Assembly: GCA_964565925.1 (NCBI GenBank)
Contig: CAZMGV010000003.1
Span: 235,887-299,886, forward strand
Source of the DNA: CAZMGV01 sp964565925
GTDB lineage: Bacteria > JAGRBM01 > JAHCIT01
Direction: 5' to 3'
DNA: 64,000 nucleotides
In this document: positions 36,557 through 48,652 of the stretch, piece after piece
How positions within the stretch are numbered: position 1 is the first letter of the stretch
Layout of the letters: each line of letters begins with the position of its first letter
The notes under the pieces: model-generated
Told to the model about the DNA's origin: nothing
What the model saw: only the letters and a program-made list of their open reading frames with translations
The model's database searches: none
Position numbers and translations under genes: made by a program

Positions 36557-36660
36557 GCGGGTGGAGGTGTCCTTTTCTGCGCCCATTGGACGAACCCCGC
36601 TTAAGCGGCCGGTTGCCCGGAGCAGAAGTGTCGGGCGCAGAAAAGGACACCTCCACCCGC
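36557..36660. repeat. 104-bp element with perfect 28-bp inverted repeats
   Basis: The left arm (36557-36584, beginning GCGGGTGGAGGTGTCC) and right arm (36633-36660) are perfect reverse complements over 28 bases. The 48-base loop contains a 12-base palindrome, CCGCTTAAGCGG (36597-36608). It lies between the SDR terminator and the isocitrate dehydrogenase gene. It resembles a REP/BIME-type or small MITE-like element; no transposase is present here. Confidence 0.8.
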
Positions 36661-36753
36661 CTCAAACCACAGATCCAGGACCGGTATCTCACACAGGACA
36701 AACCGCCTTCCCTCGGATAGACTCTCCCGATAAATCCATCCACGGAGCGGCCC

Positions 36754-37758
36754 ATGCCCCAGACGCACAAGATCGTACTCCTGCCCGGCGACGGGATCGG
36801 CCCCGAGATCACCCTGGCGACGCGACGCGTACTCGAAGCCACGGGCGTGAAGTTCGAGTTCGAGGAGCATATCTGCGGCGAGGCGGTCGCCGCGAAATAC
36901 GGCACGCTGCTGCCCGATCACGTCGTGGACGCGCTCCGCCGCGTGGGCGTGGGCCTCAAGGGCCCCATCGGCACGGCGGTGGGCAAGGGCCTTCCGTCGG
37001 CGAACGTGGCGCTGCGCAAGGCGGGCGACCTCTATGCCAACTACCGGCCGTGCAAGAATCTTCCCGGCGTCGCGACACCGTTCGAGAACGTCGATCTCAT
37101 CATCATCCGCGAGAACACCGAGGACCTCTATTCGGGCCTCGAACACGAAGTGGCGCCCGGGATCGTCGAATCGATCAAAGTCATCACCGAGAAGGCGAGC
37201 ACCCGCATCGCGGAGTTCGCCTTTGAGACGGCAAAGAAGCTGGGCCGCAAGCGCGTGAGCGCCATCCACAAGGCCAACATCATGAAGCTCTCCGACGGAC
37301 TGTTTCTGGACTGCTTCCACGCCGTGGCGAAAAAATACCCCTCCATCGCCGCCGATGAAGTGCTGGTCGACCACGCCTGCACGGAACTGGTCAGCGCGCC
37401 CCAGAAGTTCGACGTGCTGGTGATGGAAAACCTTTTTGGCGACATCCTGTCGGACCTGTGCGCAGGGCTGGTCGGCGGCCTGGGCGTCTGTCCCGCCGGC
37501 AACATCGGCGAGAAGGCGGCCGTCTTCGAGCCGGTCCACGGCACCGCGCCCGACATCGCCGGTCAGGGCAAGGCCAATCCGACGGCGATGATCCTCTCCG
37601 CCGCCATGATGCTCGACCATCTGAACGAGCCCGCCGCCGCCGGGCGCGTCCGCAAGGCGGTCACAAAAGTGCTCTCGGACGGCAAGGTCCGGACGGGGGA
37701 CCTCAAGGGCACCGCCTCGACCACCCAGTATACCGACGCAATCTGCGCCGCCCTCTGA
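36754..37758 (+). CDS. NAD-type isocitrate dehydrogenase (IDH/IPMDH family)
   Basis: A 334-residue beta-decarboxylating dehydrogenase. Motifs are VLLPGDGIGPEI, LKGPIGTAVGKGLPSANVAL (the S-x-N substrate pair), LYANYRPCKNLPG, IIIRENTEDLYSGLEHE, KANIMKLSDGLF, MENLFGDILSDL and EPVHGTAPDIAGQGKANPTA. The S-x-N and RENTEDLYSGLE combination fits isocitrate (mitochondrial IDH3-like) rather than isopropylmalate, and HGTAPDIAG favours NAD. Homoisocitrate dehydrogenase is an alternative. It runs the TCA cycle step to 2-oxoglutarate in the cytosol. Alone downstream of an inverted-repeat element. Confidence 0.88.
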   Translation: MPQTHKIVLLPGDGIGPEITLATRRVLEATGVKFEFEEHICGEAVAAKYGTLLPDHVVDALRRVGVGLKGPIGTAVGKGLPSANVALRKAGDLYANYRPCKNLPGVATPFENVDLIIIRENTEDLYSGLEHEVAPGIVESIKVITEKASTRIAEFAFETAKKLGRKRVSAIHKANIMKLSDGLFLDCFHAVAKKYPSIAADEVLVDHACTELVSAPQKFDVLVMENLFGDILSDLCAGLVGGLGVCPAGNIGEKAAVFEPVHGTAPDIAGQGKANPTAMILSAAMMLDHLNEPAAAGRVRKAVTKVLSDGKVRTGDLKGTASTTQYTDAICAAL

Positions 37759-37783
37759 GCCGTAAATCGGCTAATCTGGACGG

Positions 37784-39259
37784 GTGACCGGAACCACCTC
37801 GCCATCAAGGACCCGGGCCGCACCGCTGGCGGCGGCGGCCGTGGTGATCGCCGCCGCGCTCCTGCTGTTCATCCTGAGCGGCTGGGGCGGCCTGCCCTAC
37901 ACGGACGAGGGCTCCCTGTTGCTGATCGGCCACGGAATGGCCCACGGCCGCCATCTCTACACTGACTATGCGAATGAAAAACCGCCAGCGCTGTTCCTGC
38001 TGTCGGCGCTGTTCATGCGGGCGAACCCGGCGGTGTATCTGGCGGAGTTCCGGCTGGCGATCGCGCTGGCGGCCGGACTGGCCGCCGGTTTCTACGCCTG
38101 GATGTTCGCCCGGGGCGGCCCGAACGGACAGGACAGCCGTTTCTGGCGGGGTGCGCTGACCGGCTTCGGTATCGCGCTCTCGTTCGCGATCACCGACAGC
38201 TACCGCTGGTCGCCCAACAGTTTTATCGCCTTCGCCGTGCTGCCGGTTCCGTTGCTGATACTGGCGGACCGGCGGCCGGCCCACTGGTTCGGAGCGGGAA
38301 TTCTCGCGGGTTTTCTGCTGCTCGCCCGGTTCCAGAACGCGCCGCTCGTGCTGGCCGTGTTCTGGTGCGCGAGCCGCCCGGCCGAAACCGGTGGCAAAAC
38401 CGGCGGAGGCCTCCGCGGCACGAGACTGAAAGCGGTCACCGCAGGGTTCGCCGCCATCTGCTCCCTGTGCGGGATCTATCTTCTGGCGACCGGAACCATT
38501 GCCGATTTCTGGCGGATCGTGTTCATGGAGAACGCCACGCAGGTGAAGTGGGCCTACTACGTCAACGGCATCAGCAATCCTTACTACTATCTGCCCGTCG
38601 GTGCCGCCGCCCTGTACGCATTCCAGGCCGGACTGCGCCTCCGGGTGCGCAGCGAGATGCTGACCGTCTGCCTCGTCCTGCTGGCCGCCGCCCTGCTTTC
38701 GGCCCTGCCCCGGCCCGACTACATGCGGTTCCTGACGGCGGCGTGTCTCGCCGCCCTGTGCCTCGCCCAGCTCGTACCGGAACGGCCCCGCGGACTGCGG
38801 GCGGTCGCCGCCGGGTGTCTCGGCTTCATGCTCCTGATCAGCGGCTCGCGGATAGTTCACGGTCAGATGATGCAGGCGGAAATGTACCGCCGGGCGGAAC
38901 TGGAAGCGGCGGACTACGTCGCGTCGATCACCGCCCCCGGTACCCGGATCGCGATATTCCCGAACGAGTCCTACATCCACCTGCTGGCGAAGCGGGAGCC
39001 GGTTTCACGGCGCTACTTCCTGTTCCCGTGGCGGAGCAGTCCCGAGATGCAGCAGGAAGTGCTCGACGCGCTGGAGAAGCAGGGTTATCCGCCCATCATC
39101 GATACGACGGCGCTGGGCAAGCCGAACCCGCCGCAGCTCCTCTCCGAGTTCGCGCCGGAGCTGATCCGCCTGCGCGACTGGAAATACCGGCTCGACCGGA
39201 CTTTCAGGAGCGGGATTCAGGTCTGGGTGCGCAACGATCCCGCCCGCTTCAGAAGGTAG
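37784..39259 (+). CDS. GT-C (GT39/ArnT-like) membrane glycosyltransferase
   Basis: A 491-residue protein with about ten membrane helices. The first external loop carries GGLPYTDEGSLLLIGHGMA and then YTDYANEKPPALFLLSALF, the acidic motif and proline-rich segment of polyprenyl-phosphate-sugar-dependent GT-C enzymes (GT39/PMT_2). It probably transfers a sugar from a lipid carrier to an envelope or exported acceptor. GTG start. Its last 43 bases overlap the end of the convergent CCA-adding gene, which is unusual but both reading frames are well supported. Confidence 0.8.
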   Translation: MTGTTSPSRTRAAPLAAAAVVIAAALLLFILSGWGGLPYTDEGSLLLIGHGMAHGRHLYTDYANEKPPALFLLSALFMRANPAVYLAEFRLAIALAAGLAAGFYAWMFARGGPNGQDSRFWRGALTGFGIALSFAITDSYRWSPNSFIAFAVLPVPLLILADRRPAHWFGAGILAGFLLLARFQNAPLVLAVFWCASRPAETGGKTGGGLRGTRLKAVTAGFAAICSLCGIYLLATGTIADFWRIVFMENATQVKWAYYVNGISNPYYYLPVGAAALYAFQAGLRLRVRSEMLTVCLVLLAAALLSALPRPDYMRFLTAACLAALCLAQLVPERPRGLRAVAAGCLGFMLLISGSRIVHGQMMQAEMYRRAELEAADYVASITAPGTRIAIFPNESYIHLLAKREPVSRRYFLFPWRSSPEMQQEVLDALEKQGYPPIIDTTALGKPNPPQLLSEFAPELIRLRDWKYRLDRTFRSGIQVWVRNDPARFRR

Positions 39260-40608
39260 CCGCGCTCGTTGCGGGCGGGGTCGGCGAGCACCTCCGCCAG
39301 CAGCTCTTTCAGGATTTTCCCCATCAGCGGGCCCGGCCCGATACCGGCCGATTTCAGGTCCTCGCCCCCGACCGCCAGATCGGCGGCCGAGAGCGGGACG
39401 TTTTTGTCCTGCTCCGCGCGGATACGGGCCACCCAGCGCTCACCCTCCGGCGACGCCCGGTTTCCTTCAGCCCCCGCGTTGGCGTCGTCGAACGGCACCA
39501 CCGCCTCGGCACGGGCGGCGATGAGGTCGAGGAGCGGATTCAGTTCGTCCCGCCCCGCCCGGGACATCCATTCACGGACAATACGGCCCGAAGCATCCTC
39601 CAGGCCCGGCCAGCCTTCGGCGGCTTTCAGCGCCCGGGTCCAGCCGGCAAGGCGGTCCGGATCGGCGCCCGCCACGCTGCCCTTGATCCGGTTCAGGAAC
39701 GCGGCGGCGGATTTTCCCGATCCGTCGGCAATAAGATCCGCCCCCGGTGCTATGCAGGCAGCCAGCACGCCCCACCGGAGCAGCGACGGCGTACCGGCAA
39801 GTCTCGGCGTGAAACTCATCCAACCCTTGATGCAGCGGGCGCGGGTCAGAAACACCGCCGGGACCGGATCGAACCATTTGGGCCCCAGTTCCGGCAGTAC
39901 CAGTTCGACGAGCCCGCCGCGCTCCAGCCAGTCGAACCCCTGCCCCGGACGCTCGCACGCGAGAAATTTATCGATCTCGGTACTGATCCGCTCGGCGGGC
40001 AGATGCTTGACGAGAGGAGCGTCCCGGCGCATCAGTTTGAGCGTGTCGGGTTCGATCGTGAAGCCGAGGCGGGCGGCGAACTGGGCGGCCCGGACGAGCC
40101 GCAGCGGATCGTCCTGGAACGACTTGTCGTGGAGCAGGCGCAGTTCGCGCCGTTCCAGGTCCCTGAGCCCGTTGTGGACATCGATAAGGGGCCCGAGCCG
40201 TCCTTCGCTGTCCAGCAGTTCGCAGGCGAACGCGTTGACCGTGAAGTCCCGGCGCCCGAGGTCTTCCTCGACGGGGAGATTCGGGTCCGCGTGCACCCAG
40301 AAATCCTTGTGACCGGGGCCCGTGGATTTTTCCTTGCGGGGGAGCGCGAAGTCGAGAACCTCCTTGCCGGTCGAAAGCTTGATAATGCCGAACGACTTGC
40401 CCACCTCGTTCACGCTGCCGAACGGCGCGAGTGCCTCTGCCAGCCGGCCGGGCTCCACACCCGTGACCATCAGGTCGAGGTCGGTCACCGGCCGGGAAAG
40501 CAGCAGATCGCGCACCGGTCCGCCCACCAGATAGACGCGGCCCCCGGTGGCCTGAACGGCCCCCACATACGGCATCGGCCTGCCGAGAAGTTCCGGAAGT
40601 CTCTTCAC
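39217..40608 (-). CDS. cca: CCA tRNA nucleotidyltransferase / poly(A) polymerase family
   Basis: A 463-residue class II nucleotidyltransferase. The active-site motif is VYLVGGPVRDLLLSRPVTDLDL, with the carboxylates in D-L-D. RRDFTVNAFACELL and DDPLRLVRAAQFAARLGF complete the head and neck domains. It either repairs the 3' CCA of tRNAs or adds poly(A); the two are hard to separate by sequence, and no HD phosphohydrolase motif was noticed. Starts at GTG, overlapping the CvpA stop by 4 bases (GTGA). In the leftward UvrA-CvpA-CCA run. Its 3' end overlaps the GT-C gene. Confidence 0.9.
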   Translation of the reverse strand: MKRLPELLGRPMPYVGAVQATGGRVYLVGGPVRDLLLSRPVTDLDLMVTGVEPGRLAEALAPFGSVNEVGKSFGIIKLSTGKEVLDFALPRKEKSTGPGHKDFWVHADPNLPVEEDLGRRDFTVNAFACELLDSEGRLGPLIDVHNGLRDLERRELRLLHDKSFQDDPLRLVRAAQFAARLGFTIEPDTLKLMRRDAPLVKHLPAERISTEIDKFLACERPGQGFDWLERGGLVELVLPELGPKWFDPVPAVFLTRARCIKGWMSFTPRLAGTPSLLRWGVLAACIAPGADLIADGSGKSAAAFLNRIKGSVAGADPDRLAGWTRALKAAEGWPGLEDASGRIVREWMSRAGRDELNPLLDLIAARAEAVVPFDDANAGAEGNRASPEGERWVARIRAEQDKNVPLSAADLAVGGEDLKSAGIGPGPLMGKILKELLAEVLADPARNERGYLLKRAGSLRTQT

Positions 40609-41443
40609 GGCGCCGCCCCTTTGGCCGGACGCGGCGCAGGTATGGCAGACGGTGCGGAAGGTGCTGGCGCAGGGACCGTAGCGGCCGGCAGCGACGGCGG
40701 CTCGAACTGGAGGATCAGGTCCATCAGCGTGCGGTCGGTCAGCACGTCGGCCAGCAGGGGGTGCAGCATCGCCTTGCGCCGCTCGCCGGAGGCCAGGATC
40801 TTGCGGGCGTCGGGGTCCGTCGCGAGGTTCTTCAGCCGCAGGTCGTCCCAGAGCGGATCGCTGTAGCCCGCCTTCCGCAGCGCCTCTTCGCGGCCCTCGT
40901 CGGCGATGAAGTCGAGAATACGCGCGAGCGACTCCACTTCGCGGCGCGAATCGGTGACGAGAATGTCCGGGTCCGCCAGGAAGTTCAGCGGCCTGGTGAT
41001 CGCCACGAACAGCGAGCCCGATACCTGCCGCTCCACCGCCGGCGCGCCGCGCAGGAATCCCTTCGGGATCGCCGCCACACCGAACAGGAACATGACCGCC
41101 CAGAACGCGCCGTCGAGAATACCCAGCGCCAGCCCGCGCACGCGGTCGCGCTTGCGGTGCTCGGGTTCGCGGCCGTGGTAGATCATCTCCCGGGCGAGGA
41201 TTCCGATCAGGTTCATGGTGAGGATGATAAAGAAGAAACTTAAGATAGTGAGCCCGTAGACCCGCACGACCGGGGCGACGCCGTCCCAGGCGGGGAATAT
41301 TTTCGCCGCCGCCCGGCCCGCCCGGTAGCAGCCGAAGAACGCCAGCGCGATACCGAACAGCTTCACGATCTGGAAGACAAAACCGCGCTGGTACCCGAAC
41401 AGGGCGAAGACCAGCACGACCAGCACGGCGAAGGCGTCCACGA

Positions 41444-41447
<4 letters not shown>
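40605..41447 (-). CDS. CvpA-family membrane protein
   Basis: A 280-residue protein. The N-terminal half (about residues 3-120) has the four-helix CvpA pattern: DAFAVLVVLVFALFGYQRGF, then YGLTILSFFFIILTMNLIG and a last helix near 110-125. A soluble, charged region of about 120 residues and a Pro/Ala-rich tail follow, longer than the E. coli protein. CvpA is needed for colicin V production and envelope stress tolerance, by an unknown mechanism. It overlaps UvrA upstream and the CCA gene downstream by 4 bases each, a translationally coupled operon. Confidence 0.85.
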
Positions 41448-44242
<2,795 letters not shown>

Positions 44243-44249
44243 GTGCCGG

Positions 44250-45749
44250 TCAGACCGCCTCCACCAGTTCGAGCCTGAGCCGCCCGATCAGCCGTGAAAT
44301 CTGCGTCTGCCGGTCCGCGCCGCCGTCCATGAACCGCAGGTGCGTCACGTCGACCGGGAACTGGCCGAAGGCGGCGTCGGCACCGACCCACCGGCCGCCC
44401 AGATAGAAACTCACCCAGGCGTGGTAGTAGAACCGGCCCGTCCCCTCCAGATGCACCAGCCCCGCCTCCTGCTTCGTCGGAATTCCAGCCGCACGCCCCA
44501 GGGCGGTCAGCAGGGCCGTGTGCTCGTTGCAGTCGCCCTTCAGGCGCTCCAGCACGTCCAGCGCGTTGGGCAGCGAAAAAACCGGCTGCTTGTCCACATT
44601 CCGGTAAACCCATTCCATCAGCTTCATGGAAGCGGCCAGCGGGTCCTTCGTCGTGCCGATAATTTCGCGCGCCTTGGCGATCATCTTCGGGTGATCGGAG
44701 GCGATCATCGGTTCGGGCTTCACGTAGGCGGCGATCTTTTCATCCCCCTTGAACGGGAGTTCGTATCCCGCCGAGGCCGGAAGCGGTTCCTTGGTCACCG
44801 TCAGAATGCCGTCCTGAAAGCGCTGCCCGTCGCCGTCCAGATCGAACCCGGCGGTGTCCACCCCGGTTAGTTTGAGCACCAGTTTCCCCAGTCTGGCCTG
44901 CTGCCGGACCGGTTTGCCGATACTGACGGCCATATCTTCCGCCATGTCCGACGGACTGGTGCTGACCCCGGCCTTCGCAACAGCCTCGGGCTCCCGGACG
45001 ACGACGAAACCGTCCTGGGTTTCCTCGCGCAGCGATTCGCCTTCCCGGGTGATCCAGTTTTCCGACTGGATGCCGAGCATGTTCGTCCGGACGTGAAACG
45101 CCGGGGACCCCTCTATTTTTTCCTCGCCCAGCACGTCGGCCGTAAGTATCTGGCGCGTCTGGGTCGTGGGATCGAAGACGTTCAGGCTGTAACTTTTACC
45201 GGTCAGGAGGCCGGCGTAACTCAGGTAGGGCGAGAGCGCCGACGACGAATAAACGGGGCCGTCGCCGGCCGGGCGCGGAACCTCCACGGTCTGCTCCAAA
45301 CCGCCCGAGCGGATCGTCACGGCGATACAGGCGGGTTCCACTTTCGCGTCCAGCGACAGGTCGACGTCCGTCGCCTTCATCGCGAACCGCATGGACGCGA
45401 GCGACCAGTCCCGGTTCAGCCGGCTCTCCTCGGTCATCCGGACTTCCCGGGTCACGTCCAGCAGTTTCAGCCGGAACCAGCTTTCCGACCGGGACAGATA
45501 GCCCTCGCCGCCGGGGGCACCGGAAATCTCCTGATTCCCCCAGCCGACCTTCTGTTTCTGGAAGTAGATGCCCCACCATTCGGTTCCGGCCGTGCGGTCG
45601 ATTCTGGCGGGAAGGACGGATTTGGCGGCAGCCGCAGGAGCAGGCCTGACGGCAGGACTGGCGCCGGCCTTGCCGGCGGCAACAGCCGTGGCCGCGAGAC
45701 CAAGAAGACCCGCGACCGCCGCGACGGCCAGTATCCGGACCGCTTTCAT
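44250..45749 (-). CDS. Exported transglutaminase-like cysteine protein
   Basis: A 499-residue protein with an N-terminal signal peptide (AVRILAVAAVAGLLGLAATAVAA). The C-terminal transglutaminase/protease-like domain has the Cys-His-Asp triad in the expected order: Cys407 (LKGDCNEHTALL), His443 (YYHAWVSF) and Asp458 (VGADAAFGQFP). The middle 300 residues are beta-rich and unassigned. The family includes peptidases and peptidoglycan-linked enzymes; periplasmic action is expected. ATG at 45749 is favoured because GGAG lies 5 bases upstream; an in-frame GTG two codons earlier is too close. It sits upstream of uvrA on the same strand, 7 bases apart. Confidence 0.87.
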   Translation of the reverse strand: MKAVRILAVAAVAGLLGLAATAVAAGKAGASPAVRPAPAAAAKSVLPARIDRTAGTEWWGIYFQKQKVGWGNQEISGAPGGEGYLSRSESWFRLKLLDVTREVRMTEESRLNRDWSLASMRFAMKATDVDLSLDAKVEPACIAVTIRSGGLEQTVEVPRPAGDGPVYSSSALSPYLSYAGLLTGKSYSLNVFDPTTQTRQILTADVLGEEKIEGSPAFHVRTNMLGIQSENWITREGESLREETQDGFVVVREPEAVAKAGVSTSPSDMAEDMAVSIGKPVRQQARLGKLVLKLTGVDTAGFDLDGDGQRFQDGILTVTKEPLPASAGYELPFKGDEKIAAYVKPEPMIASDHPKMIAKAREIIGTTKDPLAASMKLMEWVYRNVDKQPVFSLPNALDVLERLKGDCNEHTALLTALGRAAGIPTKQEAGLVHLEGTGRFYYHAWVSFYLGGRWVGADAAFGQFPVDVTHLRFMDGGADRQTQISRLIGRLRLELVEAV

Positions 45750-45881
45750 CCACACTCCGTGCGGTACCGTCCATAGGGAATAAGAACCTGAGCCGGACAG
45801 TACAACCGGAGGAGACTGGCAGATAGCCTTTAAAACTTCAATCAGGTGCCGAAAGGGGACCGATCAGCAGAAACGCGGAAG

Positions 45882-46937
45882 TCACTTCTTTTCCAGCGAC
45901 TTCTTGGCCCGTTCCTGGACTATTTTCTGGTCTTTCTGGGCTTTCACTTCCCCCGTCGGGGTGCTGCTGCCCGGCGAACGGAGCTGCTCGACCGTCGGGG
46001 TCAGGGTCTCGTAGATCCACTTGGGAACGTTGTAGATCGCCGTCGATCCCTCGCGCATGGCGGCGATATTCTGGTCCTTGGTCTCCGCCCCGAACTTGAG
46101 CGACGTCACCTTGCCGGCCGCGTCGGTGATCTTCACCGTCGCCCTGGGCGGCTCCAGGCCGAAGCTCTTGAGGTCCGTCGCCGAGGTGGTGTCTTCCACG
46201 TTCCGGGCGATGATCACGGAGAACTGGTTGAGGATCTTGTTGACCGCCTGGCTCTCGGCCGTCGTCTTGTCCAGTTCCGCGTCCGCCGGATCGGAGAACG
46301 ACCACGGGCCGTCGGCGGACCGCTTGATGTCGATCGGTTTCTTTATCCCCGGATGCTCGAAGACGACCTCGGCCACCTGCGCCGGCTCGATCCTGAGCAG
46401 CGTCCGGTCGCGCCAGGCGTCGGCGTCGCGGTCGACGAGCCGCCGCAGGTCGCCGCCCAGTTCGTAGACCTCGTTGGCGTTCTTGAGACGGACGTAGTTG
46501 GACTTGAAGTTGAAGGCGAGCTTTCCGACGATCACTTCGCCCAGCTTGCGGTCCTGGCCGGCCTCGAAGGTCAGCGTAATGCCCTTCTGGTCGTCCACTT
46601 CGAACGTGCTGTGGTTGGCCGGGTTCGTGGAGATCAGCTTCACGACGCGGCTCTCCGACATGAGCCTGAAGAGGTCCTCCACGTTGCGGCCTTCCGCCGG
46701 ATAGGTGCCCATACCCGGCATGTCCACGCGCCACTCGGTCCCGTCCAGATGCAGGACGACGCGGGGCTGGTTCGGCCGGTCGATGGAGAACTTCTTCACG
46801 GTCTGGGCGTTGACGCCGGGCAGGATGACGTCCGGCGTCTCGCTCCCTTTTTCGATCCGGTCGGACTGCTTGGGCAGCACGAACAGGAGAACGGCCAGCA
46901 GGCCGACGACGCCGAGGAGGAGGAGAACTTTTTTCAT
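45882..46937 (-). CDS. DUF4340-type periplasmic protein of the Gld-like ABC system
   Basis: A 351-residue protein with one N-terminal membrane helix (KKVLLLLGVVGLLAVLLFVLP) and repeated beta-rich modules (VDMPGMGTYPAEGRNVEDLF, TFEVDDQKGITLTFEAG, LKSFGLEPPRATVKITDAAG) typical of DUF4340. The C-terminus is Lys/Glu-rich. DUF4340 genes usually sit beside ABC_transp_aux (GldG-like) genes, as here. The ATG overlaps the GldG-like stop (ATGA). Exact role unknown; probably an extracytoplasmic part of the transporter complex. Confidence 0.85.
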   Translation of the reverse strand: MKKVLLLLGVVGLLAVLLFVLPKQSDRIEKGSETPDVILPGVNAQTVKKFSIDRPNQPRVVLHLDGTEWRVDMPGMGTYPAEGRNVEDLFRLMSESRVVKLISTNPANHSTFEVDDQKGITLTFEAGQDRKLGEVIVGKLAFNFKSNYVRLKNANEVYELGGDLRRLVDRDADAWRDRTLLRIEPAQVAEVVFEHPGIKKPIDIKRSADGPWSFSDPADAELDKTTAESQAVNKILNQFSVIIARNVEDTTSATDLKSFGLEPPRATVKITDAAGKVTSLKFGAETKDQNIAAMREGSTAIYNVPKWIYETLTPTVEQLRSPGSSTPTGEVKAQKDQKIVQERAKKSLEKK

Positions 46938-48625
46938 GATGCCTGGTCCTTTTTCATGTAGCCGACCGCTTCGGCGTATTCCTTGCGCTCGCGCCAGCGG
47001 ATCGCCGCGCGCAGCCCCGCGAAGCCGACCACCAGGAACGCCGCGCCGAAGGTGCCCAGGAACTTGAGCCAGCTCCGTTCGGCTTCGGTCATTTCGCGGG
47101 TGATGAGGCGGCGGCCCACGTCGCGCATGCGGACGCCGACCAGCTTGTCGCCGATCTCGAGCGAGTCGACGATGTTCAGGAAGAATTCGAGATTCTGCGG
47201 CGCCATCTTGAGCGCGTCGGTCGTGAGCCAGAACGCCGAGCCCGCCACCACGATGTGTCCGTGGTCGGTCGAATCCAGCCGCTTCGACAGGTCGACGGTC
47301 AGCGCCTGGGCCGTCCGGGTGGGCGGCAGATCGCCCTGCAGCTTCATCGGCTCTGGGATCTCCTTGCCCTTGAAGTAGCTCTGGAAGGCGCCTTCCAGAG
47401 CACCCACGAGCACCTTGGGTTCCTGCTCCGGGAAATTCAGCAGTTCGGGCTGGTCGGGGGTCAGCAGCGTCGGCAGGGTCACCTGCATGGCGCGGCGGCT
47501 CGATTCGGCCAGCCGCTTCGGGGTCTGGCCTTCCTTCGCGTTCAGCGACAGGGACGATGTCCAGAAGAAGCTCACTTCCGACAGGCCCCTCGTTGCCAGA
47601 TCGTCCTTTAGGAAGCCTTCCGGCGTGACCTTGGGCCAGAACGGATAGCCCCGGAGCACGGTGCGGCCGTAGAGGTTGAACATGGCGCGCTGGTTCCGCT
47701 CGTCGGCGACGAGATCGGTGTTGATCCGGATGCCGTAGGAATCGAGCAGCGTGGCCACCGGATTGCCCGCGATGTCGGCGCGGCTCTGGTCGTCCGAGCG
47801 CTTGTGAAGCTCCTGCAGCGCGATCAGGTTCCCGCCCCGCATGACGAACTGGTCGATGGCGTAGATGTCCCGCTCGGTGGCCTTGTAGGGGCTGCCGATG
47901 ACGAGCGTCGTGATCTTGTCCGGAACCAGTTTGCCCTGGTCGAAGGCGACCGGTTCCACCTGGTACTGTTGCATCAGCCGGCGCCGCAGCGTGTCGAAAT
48001 CCTTCTCGTAGTCGTACCGCATCTCGGGCTTCTTGCGCGGATCGGACGGATCGGTCTCGCCCAGCCACAGGCCCACAGTGGGGACCGTCGCCTGCGTGAT
48101 CTTCACGATGGAGCTGGTCAGGCGGTACTCGAAATCGTCGAGCGTCGTGATCGCCTGGATCACCTCGCGCTTGTCGCCGTAGAAGACGGCCATGCCCAGA
48201 TAGCCCTTGCGCACTTCCTGGCGGTCCGACTCGATCACGTTGAACTGGAGTTCCGGGATGCCGAGAATCCGCATCTGCTGGACCGAATCGGGCGTATCGT
48301 CCGGATCGACGATACCGATCGTCAGGTTCTTGCCGCCCCAGGCCTTGAACTCGGTGAGGTAGTCCTCGACGCCCTTCACCGTGGGCGCCAGCCGGGACGG
48401 CAGGTTCTTGGACCGGTAGAACTCCACCTTCACGATGTCGTCCAGCCCGGCGAGCACCTTCTTGGTCCCGTCGGCGAGCGTGTAGATCTTCTTCTGCGTG
48501 AGATCGGCGCGGCTGAAGAGCCTGAGCGAGAGCAGGTTCACCATGACAATGATGGCGATGACGAGCGCCAGCACCGGCACGCCGATGAGGTCCAGTTTCA
48601 GTTTGCTGTTACGGGAAGCGGCCAT
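46934..48625 (-). CDS. GldG-like ABC transporter auxiliary protein
   Basis: A 563-residue protein with membrane helices at both ends (GVPVLALVIAIIVMVNLLSL near residue 15 and FLGTFGAAFLVVGFAGLRAA near 530). Between them lies a large extracytoplasmic domain, with FSRADLTQKKIYTLADGTKKVL and QFVMRGGNLIALQELHK, as in the GldG/ABC_transp_aux family. In Bacteroidetes GldA, GldF and GldG are needed for gliding; homologues elsewhere have unknown substrates. It follows the permease gene by 27 bases and couples to the DUF4340 gene. Confidence 0.87.
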   Translation of the reverse strand: MAASRNSKLKLDLIGVPVLALVIAIIVMVNLLSLRLFSRADLTQKKIYTLADGTKKVLAGLDDIVKVEFYRSKNLPSRLAPTVKGVEDYLTEFKAWGGKNLTIGIVDPDDTPDSVQQMRILGIPELQFNVIESDRQEVRKGYLGMAVFYGDKREVIQAITTLDDFEYRLTSSIVKITQATVPTVGLWLGETDPSDPRKKPEMRYDYEKDFDTLRRRLMQQYQVEPVAFDQGKLVPDKITTLVIGSPYKATERDIYAIDQFVMRGGNLIALQELHKRSDDQSRADIAGNPVATLLDSYGIRINTDLVADERNQRAMFNLYGRTVLRGYPFWPKVTPEGFLKDDLATRGLSEVSFFWTSSLSLNAKEGQTPKRLAESSRRAMQVTLPTLLTPDQPELLNFPEQEPKVLVGALEGAFQSYFKGKEIPEPMKLQGDLPPTRTAQALTVDLSKRLDSTDHGHIVVAGSAFWLTTDALKMAPQNLEFFLNIVDSLEIGDKLVGVRMRDVGRRLITREMTEAERSWLKFLGTFGAAFLVVGFAGLRAAIRWRERKEYAEAVGYMKKDQAS

Positions 48626-48652
48626 GTGCCGGCTCTCCTTTGAAGTTCGATT

